Of a DNA stretch of 28,241 nucleotides, positions 1-7,777 are shown piece after piece. Under the pieces are notes generated by a model. The model did not search any database, was not told the DNA's origin, and saw only the letters and a list, made by a program, of their open reading frames with translations. Each line of letters begins with the position of its first letter. Positions within the stretch are counted from its first letter, which is position 1. Source of the DNA: CAUZFZ01 sp963579025. Lineage in GTDB: Bacteria; Planctomycetota; Planctomycetia; Planctomycetales; Planctomycetaceae. The position numbers and the translations under genes were made by a program. Where the stretch lies: positions 1 through 28,241 of the forward strand of contig CAUZFZ010000141.1 of assembly GCA_963579025.1 (NCBI GenBank), read 5' to 3'.

Positions 1-846
1 GCAGCAGCCATCCTTGGCCTCCAATCCTCGTGATGATCAATCCATCAATCAGTGCGTGTGATACTCGATCCACAACATTTGCACGACACTTATTCACAGG
101 CCGATCCTTAGCGGAACTTTGATGGCCGTTGCGGGTGTTGCCCTGGCCTTCCGGTCGCCCAATCCGTCGGGCGGCGATGATGGTGGGACATGATGTCTGC
201 ACCTGGCCAGGACTCAACTCGACTCTCCGGGCTAGCCCTGGCAAAACGGCTCCGCCGAAAGTTTCCACAGCCGGTTTCGAGACGTGTTTCCGGCAGTGGC
301 ATAATTTGGAAGTTTGAAAGCAATCGGAGCACTCAGTTCCGCCGGGCGAGATGATTACAACAACAACCGGCCACACGGTGTAAACTCATTCTGATGCAAT
401 CCCACCTTGATCCAGATAAAAGAAAACAAGGACAGGCATTGTAATTAGATTTTGCAAACGGGGACGCGAAGCGTCAGGAGGCAGTGGCTTCTGATGGCAG
501 GAAGCTGACGGGTTCCACTCCCTCTTCTGTGTACTCTATGCCGCCCACCGCTGCGCCGCCCTGGTTGCAAGCAACAGGGCCACCCTCTGTTCAATGACTG
601 ATCAACCCGGGACCCCCGGCGTCCGGTCAGGGCAGGTTGTTTTTGTCCGCGATGTTCCGCATCAATGCTCAGAAGTGGCCCCCGATTCAGATCACGTCAT
701 GCCGCGCAACTCCTTTCCATGTTCCGATTGAACTAGGCCTGTCCTGGTTCTGAGTTCTGTCCACAAAGACGCATTGCCCTGATCAGCCGGTCGTGATATC
801 AGCCCCGCCCCTCGGGTAGCTTTCGGTTCTGTTCAGGAGCGCGATC
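1..846. other. Long region without a recognisable gene
   Basis: No open frame here looks like a protein: the two short frames near 108-332 lie on opposite strands over the same bases and have no domain, signal peptide or ribosome site. A compact hairpin at 558-580 (GCCCTG against CAGGGC, with GTTGC/GCAAC inside and one bulge) is the only clear structure and may be a leftover of a gene end to the left. The last 15 bases carry the ribosome site (CAGGAG, 834-839) of the next gene. Confidence 0.6.
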
Positions 847-3435
847 ATGACATGGATGTCACTGCGTCTCACGTTGTGCCGGTCGATTCGGCTCTCGGTC
901 ATGGCCTGCATGGTTGCTCTTTTTGCAGCGTCGCCGCTGGCTGGTGAGGATCCTCCGCCCGCTTACGACGAACCCGCAGCATCGGCGACAGAGGCAAACG
1001 CCGAGGAACAGGTCCGCATCAGCATCGGCAAGCTGGAGCGACAGCTCGCGATTCTGTTTCCCAACAGTACAGTCCATCTGATTCCGCTGAAGGATGCACT
1101 CGTGGTGCGAGGCGGCGCTGCCGACTCGGAAGAGGCCACTCGAATCCTGCAGATTGTTCGAGACGCTGCCGCAGCGAACAACTGGATTCCTGACGGCAAT
1201 GGCTGGGGACCTGGTGACGACGCGATCGTCAACATGCTGGAGGTTCCGGCTGATCCGCAGATCATGCTCAATGTCACATTTGCATTCATCGAGCGGTCGC
1301 AACTCAAGACTCTCGAGACCGCGGCTCACATTTTCGGTGGCCACCCGGGAGACGAATCGTCCGCCTTCGCAGCGGTCATCGACAACAAGCCCGTCGCACA
1401 GCGATTGATCGAGTGGGTCGACGGGCATGAATCGTCCAGCATCATTGCGACGCCGACCATGACTGTGCTCAACGGCTACGAGGCCAGGCTGATGTACCCG
1501 GCGAATCCCGCGGCAGGGCGGAAGTCCGGGGCGTCTCTTCGATACGACGCCTATCTTCAAGTCAAACCGCAGGTTGTTGATCGCGACTGGATAAGTCTTG
1601 AGCTTATCACGTCAAAGCATTCATTTAAGGACGTTGGTGAATCGAGCCGCGTCGCAACAACAGTCAAGCTGCGTGAAGGGCAATCCGTTGTGCTCAGCCA
1701 CGATGTGGCGAGTCTGGCCGATCGGAAGTACCGACACATTCCGTTGCCGGATCCGGCGCGTTCGAAGTCGAAAGCCGCCGATTCGAAGGTCAGCGTGTGC
1801 ATCGTGACTCCGGAACTGGTTCGGCCAATGGATCCGGACGAAGTGCCGCCGCTGCCTGGATTCCAGGTCACGTCCCCAAACGGCGTCGAGCTTTACCGCT
1901 ACGCAAAGACGGAAGGGTATCCCGATCGCTTCGAAGCGACACTTTCCCCTGCGCACTCTCTGAAGGACGACGTGCAGTACTTTCCGGCTGGGCCGGAATT
2001 CCGACTGGCGGGAGCCTCGCAATTGCCTCGGCCGCAACGAGAGGCGCCGAAGTCGAGCCCGGCTGCGTCGGTTCAGGTCCGCTTCGGGAACCCGGCTGGC
2101 ATGAGCGTTAGCTGGGCGGAACAAAGACGCGATGCGATCCAGTTCGTGACACCCGGCCGCCAGGATTTTCCTGCGGGAGGCGTCTATCGACTGACGGCGT
2201 CGAACATCTCGGGACGTGACGGGTTGAGCATTCATTCGACACTGGAGGTTTACCCGGCTCACCCAACGACCGCCGCCTATCTGTCACACAACAGTGTGCC
2301 GATTGAAATCTCCGACGACGACTTGAAGCAGATCGGTAACAACAAGGACGTGACAAAGGTCGTCTACCTGCCGGATCCGAATTCTCAGCCGGTTACCGCC
2401 GGTCCCGCGACACTGGTGGCTATCGATTCGGAACCGGGCACTGACTCGGACCCCGTCATCATCGCTGAGCGTCGCGGAACAATCCTTCTGGTGCTCCGCC
2501 TGGGCAACACCGATGAGGACATTGCGGCCCACGAATGGACTCTGATGCAGCGTCCAGGGCTCATCGCACCAGCGGGCAGTACAACGGAGGCACAGACAAC
2601 AAGACCTGTGACACTGTCCCGAGTGGAAGAAGTCGTCAGAGTCACAGGCCGCGAAACTGACATGCAGCTCATCGAGGGATGTTCAAGGATCGTGGAACCC
2701 GACTTTCCAATAAGCCGCGTTGACGATTTCGATCCGGAGATCATTAACGTGGAAGCCGTCGCGTCGAATCGCATTCGCGTGCAGGCATTGCTGCCGGGAG
2801 TTTCAAACCTCCTGCTGTCGGACAAAGATGGCCGAACGTGTCAATTAAGCATTTTCGTCCAGGGCGACACTCGCCGACTGCAGGCAGCCATCAACAGTCG
2901 CTTCCCCGAGGCTTCTGTCGAAGCTCATAAGGTTCAGGATGCGGTCGCCCTGACCGGCTGGGTCAACAGGCCTGAAGACATGAATGGCATCGTCGAGTTG
3001 TGCGAGCAGTTCTACCCGCGCGTCCTGAATCACATGCACACAGGCGGCGTCACGCAAGCGCAGATTCAACAGACCGCTTACTTCCCGACCGGATCATTCG
3101 GAGAGGTGTTTCCTGTACCGAATCCGCCGCTGCCTGGCCTCTCTCCGACCGAAGCCGTCCCGTCTGAAGTGACTGCCTGTTCGAGCCCGCAGGCGCCGGC
3201 CCTGGCTGACGATCGAATCGTGCACTTGCGGAAGGCGATCGAGTCACTACAGGCCGCAGGACTGGCCGAGCAGGTGCGGGCCGTCGAACGTGAGATCGAA
3301 AAAGAACAGATCGCTCAAAAAGAACGTCAGGTCGAAGAGCTGCAGCTTCAAATCCAGGCAATGCGACGACGCCTGGGAGTCCCGGCTCCGATTCCGGAAG
3401 CTCCCATGCCAGCAGCGACACGATACTTCCGGTGA
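847..3435 (+). CDS. Secretin-family envelope protein with duplicated BON-like domains and reordered modules
   Basis: An 862-residue protein with a signal peptide (hydrophobic stretch around residues 15-32) and a CAGGAG ribosome site 7 bases before ATG. Residues about 50-100 resemble a BON domain. Residues about 135-290 resemble the secretin core (MLEVPADPQIML, then ATPTMTVLNGYEARL), and the secretin ending TPELVRPMDPDEVPPLPG comes at about 320-340. Residues about 330-590 are unassigned. Residues about 590-670 resemble the pilus-secretin N-terminal domain normally found in front of the secretin core (PFISRVDDFDPEIINV-like region, then LLPGVSNLLLSDKDG), and 674-732 form a second BON-like unit. 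Residues 790-845 are a charged coiled coil. In type II/IV pilus secretins of the CpaC type the usual order is pilus domain, BON, secretin, so this order is odd. Likely periplasmic or outer-membrane; whether it forms a pore is unclear. Confidence 0.75.
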   Translation: MTWMSLRLTLCRSIRLSVMACMVALFAASPLAGEDPPPAYDEPAASATEANAEEQVRISIGKLERQLAILFPNSTVHLIPLKDALVVRGGAADSEEATRILQIVRDAAAANNWIPDGNGWGPGDDAIVNMLEVPADPQIMLNVTFAFIERSQLKTLETAAHIFGGHPGDESSAFAAVIDNKPVAQRLIEWVDGHESSSIIATPTMTVLNGYEARLMYPANPAAGRKSGASLRYDAYLQVKPQVVDRDWISLELITSKHSFKDVGESSRVATTVKLREGQSVVLSHDVASLADRKYRHIPLPDPARSKSKAADSKVSVCIVTPELVRPMDPDEVPPLPGFQVTSPNGVELYRYAKTEGYPDRFEATLSPAHSLKDDVQYFPAGPEFRLAGASQLPRPQREAPKSSPAASVQVRFGNPAGMSVSWAEQRRDAIQFVTPGRQDFPAGGVYRLTASNISGRDGLSIHSTLEVYPAHPTTAAYLSHNSVPIEISDDDLKQIGNNKDVTKVVYLPDPNSQPVTAGPATLVAIDSEPGTDSDPVIIAERRGTILLVLRLGNTDEDIAAHEWTLMQRPGLIAPAGSTTEAQTTRPVTLSRVEEVVRVTGRETDMQLIEGCSRIVEPDFPISRVDDFDPEIINVEAVASNRIRVQALLPGVSNLLLSDKDGRTCQLSIFVQGDTRRLQAAINSRFPEASVEAHKVQDAVALTGWVNRPEDMNGIVELCEQFYPRVLNHMHTGGVTQAQIQQTAYFPTGSFGEVFPVPNPPLPGLSPTEAVPSEVTACSSPQAPALADDRIVHLRKAIESLQAAGLAEQVRAVEREIEKEQIAQKERQVEELQLQIQAMRRRLGVPAPIPEAPMPAATRYFR

Positions 3436-3459
3436 TCTTCCTGGATGAGTCCGGCGGGT

Positions 3460-3780
3460 TGCCCATCCGCCGAACTGGGCGAGCCGACCGACGACGACGG
3501 CCCGACGAGCGTCCGCCAGATCGTGTGGACGACGCTGCGTTACCTTGAGAATCAGCAGTCGCGGATGGACTATGCGCGCTACCGCCGTGCGGGCCAGCCA
3601 ATCACGAGCAGCCACATGGAGTCGGCGGTGAAGGAGCTGAACCACCGGATCAAAGGCCGTGAGAAATTCTGGAGCGTGTCTGGCGGCGAGTCGGTTCTCC
3701 CACTGAAAGCGGACGAGCTGAGCACAAGCGCCCCGTTGGAGTCCATCTGGACCGGGCGTCCCAAAACCCGCACCGGCCTT
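3460..3780 (+). pseudogene. Transposase C-terminal remnant (ISKra4/ISAzba-like)
   Basis: The frame from about 3460 encodes ELGEPTDDDG, then LRYLENQQSRMDYARYRRAG, ITSSHMESAVKELNHRIKG and EKFW. This matches the C-terminal end of ISKra4-type transposases, where a MxYxxYRxxGLPITSxxxESxxKxxxxRxKGxxxFW pattern is characteristic. Only about 105 codons remain: the catalytic N-terminal part is absent, there is no start codon with a ribosome site, and I see no terminal inverted repeats. It begins directly behind the stop of the secretin-like gene and its frame runs on into non-transposase sequence and hairpins. A dead insertion-sequence fragment. Confidence 0.75.
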
Positions 3781-3798
3781 TTGACGTTGCACACTTCA

Positions 3799-3841
3799 GT
3801 CCCGAAGGGACGCGGGCTACTCGCCTTTGCCCCTCCGGGGC
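3799..3841. repeat. Pair of 13-base mini-hairpins
   Basis: GTCCCGAAGGGAC (3799-3811) and GCCCCTCCGGGGC (3829-3841) are two perfect 5-bp stems with 3-base loops, 17 bases apart. They sit between the transposase remnant and a larger hairpin. Such compact stems are typical of REP-like intergenic repeats; no second copy of the pair is present in the window. Confidence 0.5.
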
Positions 3842-3864
3842 AGCAAAACTGTGCAACTTCAAAA

Positions 3865-3915
3865 CTGGGGCTTCCAGCCGCAGCAGTATCTCACGACGGC
3901 GGCTGGAAGCCCCAG
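3865..3915. repeat. Long perfect hairpin (17-bp stem)
   Basis: The arms CTGGGGCTTCCAGCCGC (3865-3881) and its exact reverse complement (3899-3915) flank a 17-base loop. The stem interrupts the sulfatase remnant: the reading frame of that remnant passes straight from sulfatase-like sequence into this hairpin. It could be a mobile REP/MITE-like unit. There is no following T-run on either strand, so a terminator is less likely. Confidence 0.7.
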
Positions 3916-3923
3916 CCGCGGTA

Positions 3924-4034
3924 CTTGCACCACCGAGTGTGTTCGCCGACGTTCCAGCTATGATCGTCCCGCAGAATGACGGTCGTGTTGTCGGCGAGTT
4001 CCAGCCGGTCAAGTGCCGCCAACAGTTTGCCGAT
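3924..4034 (-). pseudogene. Sulfatase fragment (iduronate-2-sulfatase-like)
   Basis: Read on the minus strand, these bases encode IGKLLAALDRLELADNTTVI, then LRDDHSWNVGEHTRWCK. This matches the conserved sulfatase segment of the form GxLLDALDxLGLADNTIVVLWGDHGWxLGEHxxWCK, whose Asp-His pair helps hold the metal and sulfate. About 37 codons survive. The matching G residues in GDHGW are replaced (DDHSW), there is no start or rest of the enzyme, and the fragment runs into the hairpin at 3865-3915. Planctomycetes typically carry many sulfatases, so a decayed copy is plausible. Confidence 0.7.
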
Positions 4035-4165
4035 CGACTCGGTGCGATGCCTTGCAGTCAACGGCATCGAGGATCGAGTGTCTCCGGCCGGTCTCTGTTG
4101 GGCGCGGCTCATCAACATGATCTCTTATCAGTGAAAACCTGTGCAAAACGCGCAGGATTTCTGAC

Positions 4166-4217
4166 GTAGCGAAAGTCGCCAAGACTTTCGGCCGAAACTC
4201 TTGGCGAGGTTCGCTAC
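4166..4217. repeat. 52-base near-perfect palindrome
   Basis: GTAGCGAAAGTCGCCAAGAC at the left end is mirrored by the reverse complement at the right end, with three mismatched pairs over 26. The centre is CGGCCG at 4189-4194, so there is almost no loop. It lies 36 bases before the start of the M23/S15 gene, in a spot where it could act as a terminator-like or REP-like element. From memory, repeats containing CCAAGACTTTCGG are common between planctomycete genes. Confidence 0.75.
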
Positions 4218-4253
4218 CACTTGGTTCCGGCACCGCCGGGTTAAGGAGTTGAA

Positions 4254-7200
4254 GTGAAGACTCAGCATCACGTGATCCGGGTGGCGGCACTCATGTGCTT
4301 CGCCACAACGTATTCCGGAGCTGCGGACGAGCCTGCGGCGATCAGACCGCTGGTGCGCGTTGTGGACCTGAATGTCGGTGAGTCGGTCGAGGTTGTCCTG
4401 TGCGACGGCTCGCAGGCTCAGGTCAAACTGCTCGACGTCCACGAAACTCGCGACAACGTGTGCTTCGCGGTGAGGCGGGCCGAGGTCACGATTGAAGTGA
4501 ACGGGAAGCGAGGAAAACTCGTTTCGGCCACCTACCATCGGCCCCGCACGATCGGCAACATGCAGATCGATTGCTCGGTTACGAAAGGCTACAACGAAAA
4601 CGGCAGTCCAGGTTTCTGGGGACTCGACAAGGACGCACGTCTGCGGCTGTGGCCGGCTGATTCGCCACTGCTCAGACCGGGGACATTCACGTATCCCGTC
4701 AAGCAGAAATGGTTCGCGACCGACACGCAAATGGCCAACGACCCCGTGTATGTGGACGGAGGCGAACGGGCCGGCAAGCGAAACATCTACTACCACAGCG
4801 GTCTGGATATCGGCGGAAGCGAAGGACTGGTGGAAGTCGTCGCTGCCGCGGATGCGCTCGTGGTTTCCGTGGGCGAGTTAGTCCTCGACGGGCACAAGCA
4901 GAACACGCCCGTGTCACCGCGCTACGACGTGGTCTATCTGTTGGACGGCCGGGGCTGGTACTACCGTTACAGCCACCTCAAGGAAATCGATACGAGCATC
5001 GTTCCCGGTCGCATTGTTGCTCAGGGCGATCGCATCGGTTTGCTGGGCAAAGAAGGAGGCAGCGGTGGCTGGTCGCATCTGCACTTCGAAATCAAGAGCC
5101 GACAACCGTCTGGCAAGTGGGGAACGCAGGAAGGTTATGCATTTCTGTGGGATGCTTATCGGCGGCAGTTCAAGCCGGATGTGATCGCCGTGGCCCGTCC
5201 GCACCATGTGATTTTCACGGACGAGACCGCGACGCTGGATGGTTCCCGATCGTGGAGTGCATCTGGAGAAATTGCGGGTTACCAGTGGCAATTCAGCGAC
5301 GGCGCGACCGCTGTGACACCGAGCGTTGAGCGGACATATCGCAAGCCCGGACGCTATAGCGAAGTTCTGCGAACCACGGACCACGCGGGAAACGTCGCGT
5401 ACGACTTTGCGGTGGTGATTGTCGTCGATCGTGAACATCCCGAGCGTCGCGTCCCGTCCATTCATCCCAATTACTCTCCGACGACCGGCATCCGCGCCGG
5501 CGATCCTGTCACGTTCAAAGTGCGCACGTTTAATACAACAGCCGGCAAGGAGACGTTGGACTTCGGCGACGGTAGTCCGCAGGTCGACGTTCAGTCGGAT
5601 GGCAACGCGGTCAAGCTCGCCCCCGATGGATACGCAGTGACGACGCACCGCTACGCCAGGTCTGGTGACTATGTCGTACGCGTGACGCGATCGAACGAGC
5701 GCGACGTCCCCGCAATTGGGCATCTGCATGTGCATGTCGATGCGCCTGCCGAAGCGGCCGTCATCTCGCAGCCTCCCCAGGCAGGAGACTATTCGCGTGC
5801 TGAATATGAGGTGGTCGAAGAACTGAATCGAAAGGCGCCGATGCGGGATGGCGTCGCACTGATGATCGACATATTCCGTCCCAAGGCCGATGGCCGACAT
5901 CCCGCAGTGCTGATGCAGACGCCGTACAACAAGTCCGGTGGGGCCAGGCGTGCCAGAAACTTTGCCGCTCGCGGATACGTCGTGGTCAACGTCGACTCTC
6001 GCGGCCGTTTCGAATCCGGGGGCAAATGGGATCCGTTTTCACCAAAGCACAAGACCGACGGTTACGACCTCGTGCAGTGGATCGCCGAACAACCATGGTG
6101 CAGCGGCAACGTTGGAACGTACGGGCGTTCGTACATGGGGTGGACTCAATGGTGGACCGCGTCACAAGCGCCGCCGACATTGAAGGCCATCGTGCCCGAA
6201 GTCGCACCGCCGGATCACTTCTACAACTGCCCCTATCAGAACGGCATCTTTGTCTGCTGGATGGTGGACTGGGCCGGAGCCATGTCCGACCGACTGCCAT
6301 ACTCGGCAGGACCTGGCGCCTACGGCGGATTTGCCGTCAATCGCGAGCAGGCTTACGACAGGCTGCCCTACATCGACTTCGACAGGACGCGGAAATACAA
6401 GCCCACCTTGTGGTGGCGGAAATGGGTCGAACAGAACACGGCTGACGCGGAATACTGGAAGGCGATCTCCTATCAGACCCCCGACAGCTACGCGCATGTG
6501 AAAGTGCCCTCGCTGAATATCTCCGGCTGGTTCGACGCGAATTTTCCCGGTACGCCGATGAATTATCTGGGCATGAAACAGCACGGCGGCACGCCGGAGG
6601 CGCGTCGTCCTCGCATGGTGGTTGGGCCGTGGGAACACAGCATCAACCGTCATCGCAAAGCGGCTGGTGTCGATTTCGGGCCGCAGGCGATCATCGACTG
6701 GGACGGCTATGTGCTTCGCTGGTTCGACTACCACTTGAAGGGAATCGACAACCGCGTGCTGAATGACCCGCCGGTCCACGTGTTCGTGATGGGCCGCAAC
6801 GAGTGGCGGGCCGCACAGGACTGGCCGCTGCCGGACACGCAGTTCACAAAGTTCTACCTTCACAGCCAGGGAGGAGCGAATTCGTCTGCTGGTGACGGGA
6901 CGCTTACGACTCAGCCGCCGAAAGCCGAGGCGCCGGACCGATACACTTACATTCCAGACGATCCGACTCCATCGGCCGCATTTGCCAACGGCCACATCGA
7001 CGGACCGCGAAATATCAGCAAGTCAGCCGAACGCCGCGATGTGCTGGTCTACGACACGGCGATCCTGACTGAGGATGTTGAGATCATTGGCCCGATCACC
7101 GCTCGATTATTCTCCGCCACCAGCCGCCGCGACACCGACTGGATGATCCGGCTGTCCGACGTTCATCCGGATGGACGAGCATTGTTTCTGGGCGAAGGTG

Positions 7201-7583
7201 TCATGCGTGCCCGTCATCGTGACCCACAGCGTCACGGTGCATTCAACGCGCACAAGCTGAGCACCATCGAATCCGATCAGGCTTACGAATACCAGATCGC
7301 ATTCTGGCGTCCCACTGGCAACGTCTTCTTACGCGGTCATCGCATCCGTATCGAAATTTCCAGCAGCTACTTCCCGTATTACCTGCGGAATCCCAATACC
7401 GACAACGCAAACATCGGCCTCGCCCGAGAATTCCAGACCGCGAACCAGACAGTCTTTCACGACGCCGAGCGGCCGTCCCATGTCATCCTGCCGGTCATCC
7501 CCAGCCAGCGCGGAGACGACAAGCCGCAGTTTCGAAGAAGCAATGATCGAGCCCGTTCTGGATTGCGATCAGTTGCTCAGTGA
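4254..7583 (+). CDS. Secreted M23 peptidase / PKD / S15 (CocE-NonD) hydrolase fusion
   Basis: GTG start with AAGGAG 5 bases upstream; residues 1-24 are a signal peptide. Residues about 150-310 are an M23 (LytM) metallopeptidase domain with HSGLD (His181, Asp185) and HLHFE (His275, His277), so both zinc motifs are intact. Residues about 317-395 are a PKD domain and about 415-498 a second PKD-like domain with DFGDGS. From about 518 an alpha/beta hydrolase of the X-Pro dipeptidyl-peptidase/CocE family begins: nucleophile Ser626 in GRSYMG, Asp761 in SGWFD, His795 in GPWEH. A beta-rich C-terminal domain typical of S15 enzymes follows (about 830-1085). M23 enzymes cut peptidoglycan or Gly-rich peptides; S15/CocE members cut Xaa-Pro peptides, cephalosporin-type or other esters. 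The substrate here is unknown. The combination in one chain is unusual, and the last 80 codons recur downstream at 14101-14366. Confidence 0.88.
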   Translation: MKTQHHVIRVAALMCFATTYSGAADEPAAIRPLVRVVDLNVGESVEVVLCDGSQAQVKLLDVHETRDNVCFAVRRAEVTIEVNGKRGKLVSATYHRPRTIGNMQIDCSVTKGYNENGSPGFWGLDKDARLRLWPADSPLLRPGTFTYPVKQKWFATDTQMANDPVYVDGGERAGKRNIYYHSGLDIGGSEGLVEVVAAADALVVSVGELVLDGHKQNTPVSPRYDVVYLLDGRGWYYRYSHLKEIDTSIVPGRIVAQGDRIGLLGKEGGSGGWSHLHFEIKSRQPSGKWGTQEGYAFLWDAYRRQFKPDVIAVARPHHVIFTDETATLDGSRSWSASGEIAGYQWQFSDGATAVTPSVERTYRKPGRYSEVLRTTDHAGNVAYDFAVVIVVDREHPERRVPSIHPNYSPTTGIRAGDPVTFKVRTFNTTAGKETLDFGDGSPQVDVQSDGNAVKLAPDGYAVTTHRYARSGDYVVRVTRSNERDVPAIGHLHVHVDAPAEAAVISQPPQAGDYSRAEYEVVEELNRKAPMRDGVALMIDIFRPKADGRHPAVLMQTPYNKSGGARRARNFAARGYVVVNVDSRGRFESGGKWDPFSPKHKTDGYDLVQWIAEQPWCSGNVGTYGRSYMGWTQWWTASQAPPTLKAIVPEVAPPDHFYNCPYQNGIFVCWMVDWAGAMSDRLPYSAGPGAYGGFAVNREQAYDRLPYIDFDRTRKYKPTLWWRKWVEQNTADAEYWKAISYQTPDSYAHVKVPSLNISGWFDANFPGTPMNYLGMKQHGGTPEARRPRMVVGPWEHSINRHRKAAGVDFGPQAIIDWDGYVLRWFDYHLKGIDNRVLNDPPVHVFVMGRNEWRAAQDWPLPDTQFTKFYLHSQGGANSSAGDGTLTTQPPKAEAPDRYTYIPDDPTPSAAFANGHIDGPRNISKSAERRDVLVYDTAILTEDVEIIGPITARLFSATSRRDTDWMIRLSDVHPDGRALFLGEGVMRARHRDPQRHGAFNAHKLSTIESDQAYEYQIAFWRPTGNVFLRGHRIRIEISSSYFPYYLRNPNTDNANIGLAREFQTANQTVFHDAERPSHVILPVIPSQRGDDKPQFRRSNDRARSGLRSVAQ

Positions 7584-7777
7584 GAACTCGTAACCGGAAG
7601 CCTGATGAGCCCCCGTCCGTCGACAATGTCGGATCAAAGACGGATGGCCAAAGCATTCGAGGAGTCAGCCAGCGAGGCAGTGTCGCCGGTGATGAGAAAA
7701 CGTCACACTCTCTCGATCACTGGGATCCGTAAAGACCGTGGAAGCTGACAGTCGTCGTGCCGCAAGCGAGGAATCAG

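Noticed and set aside
108..332. Short overlapping frames at the left edge as a small gene
   Set aside because: Opposite-strand overlap, odd composition, no start signal and no recognisable motif.
3050..3792. Long minus-strand open frames across the end of the secretin-like gene
   Set aside because: Arg/Pro-rich with no domain and no ribosome site; explained by the plus-strand secretin-like gene and transposase remnant.
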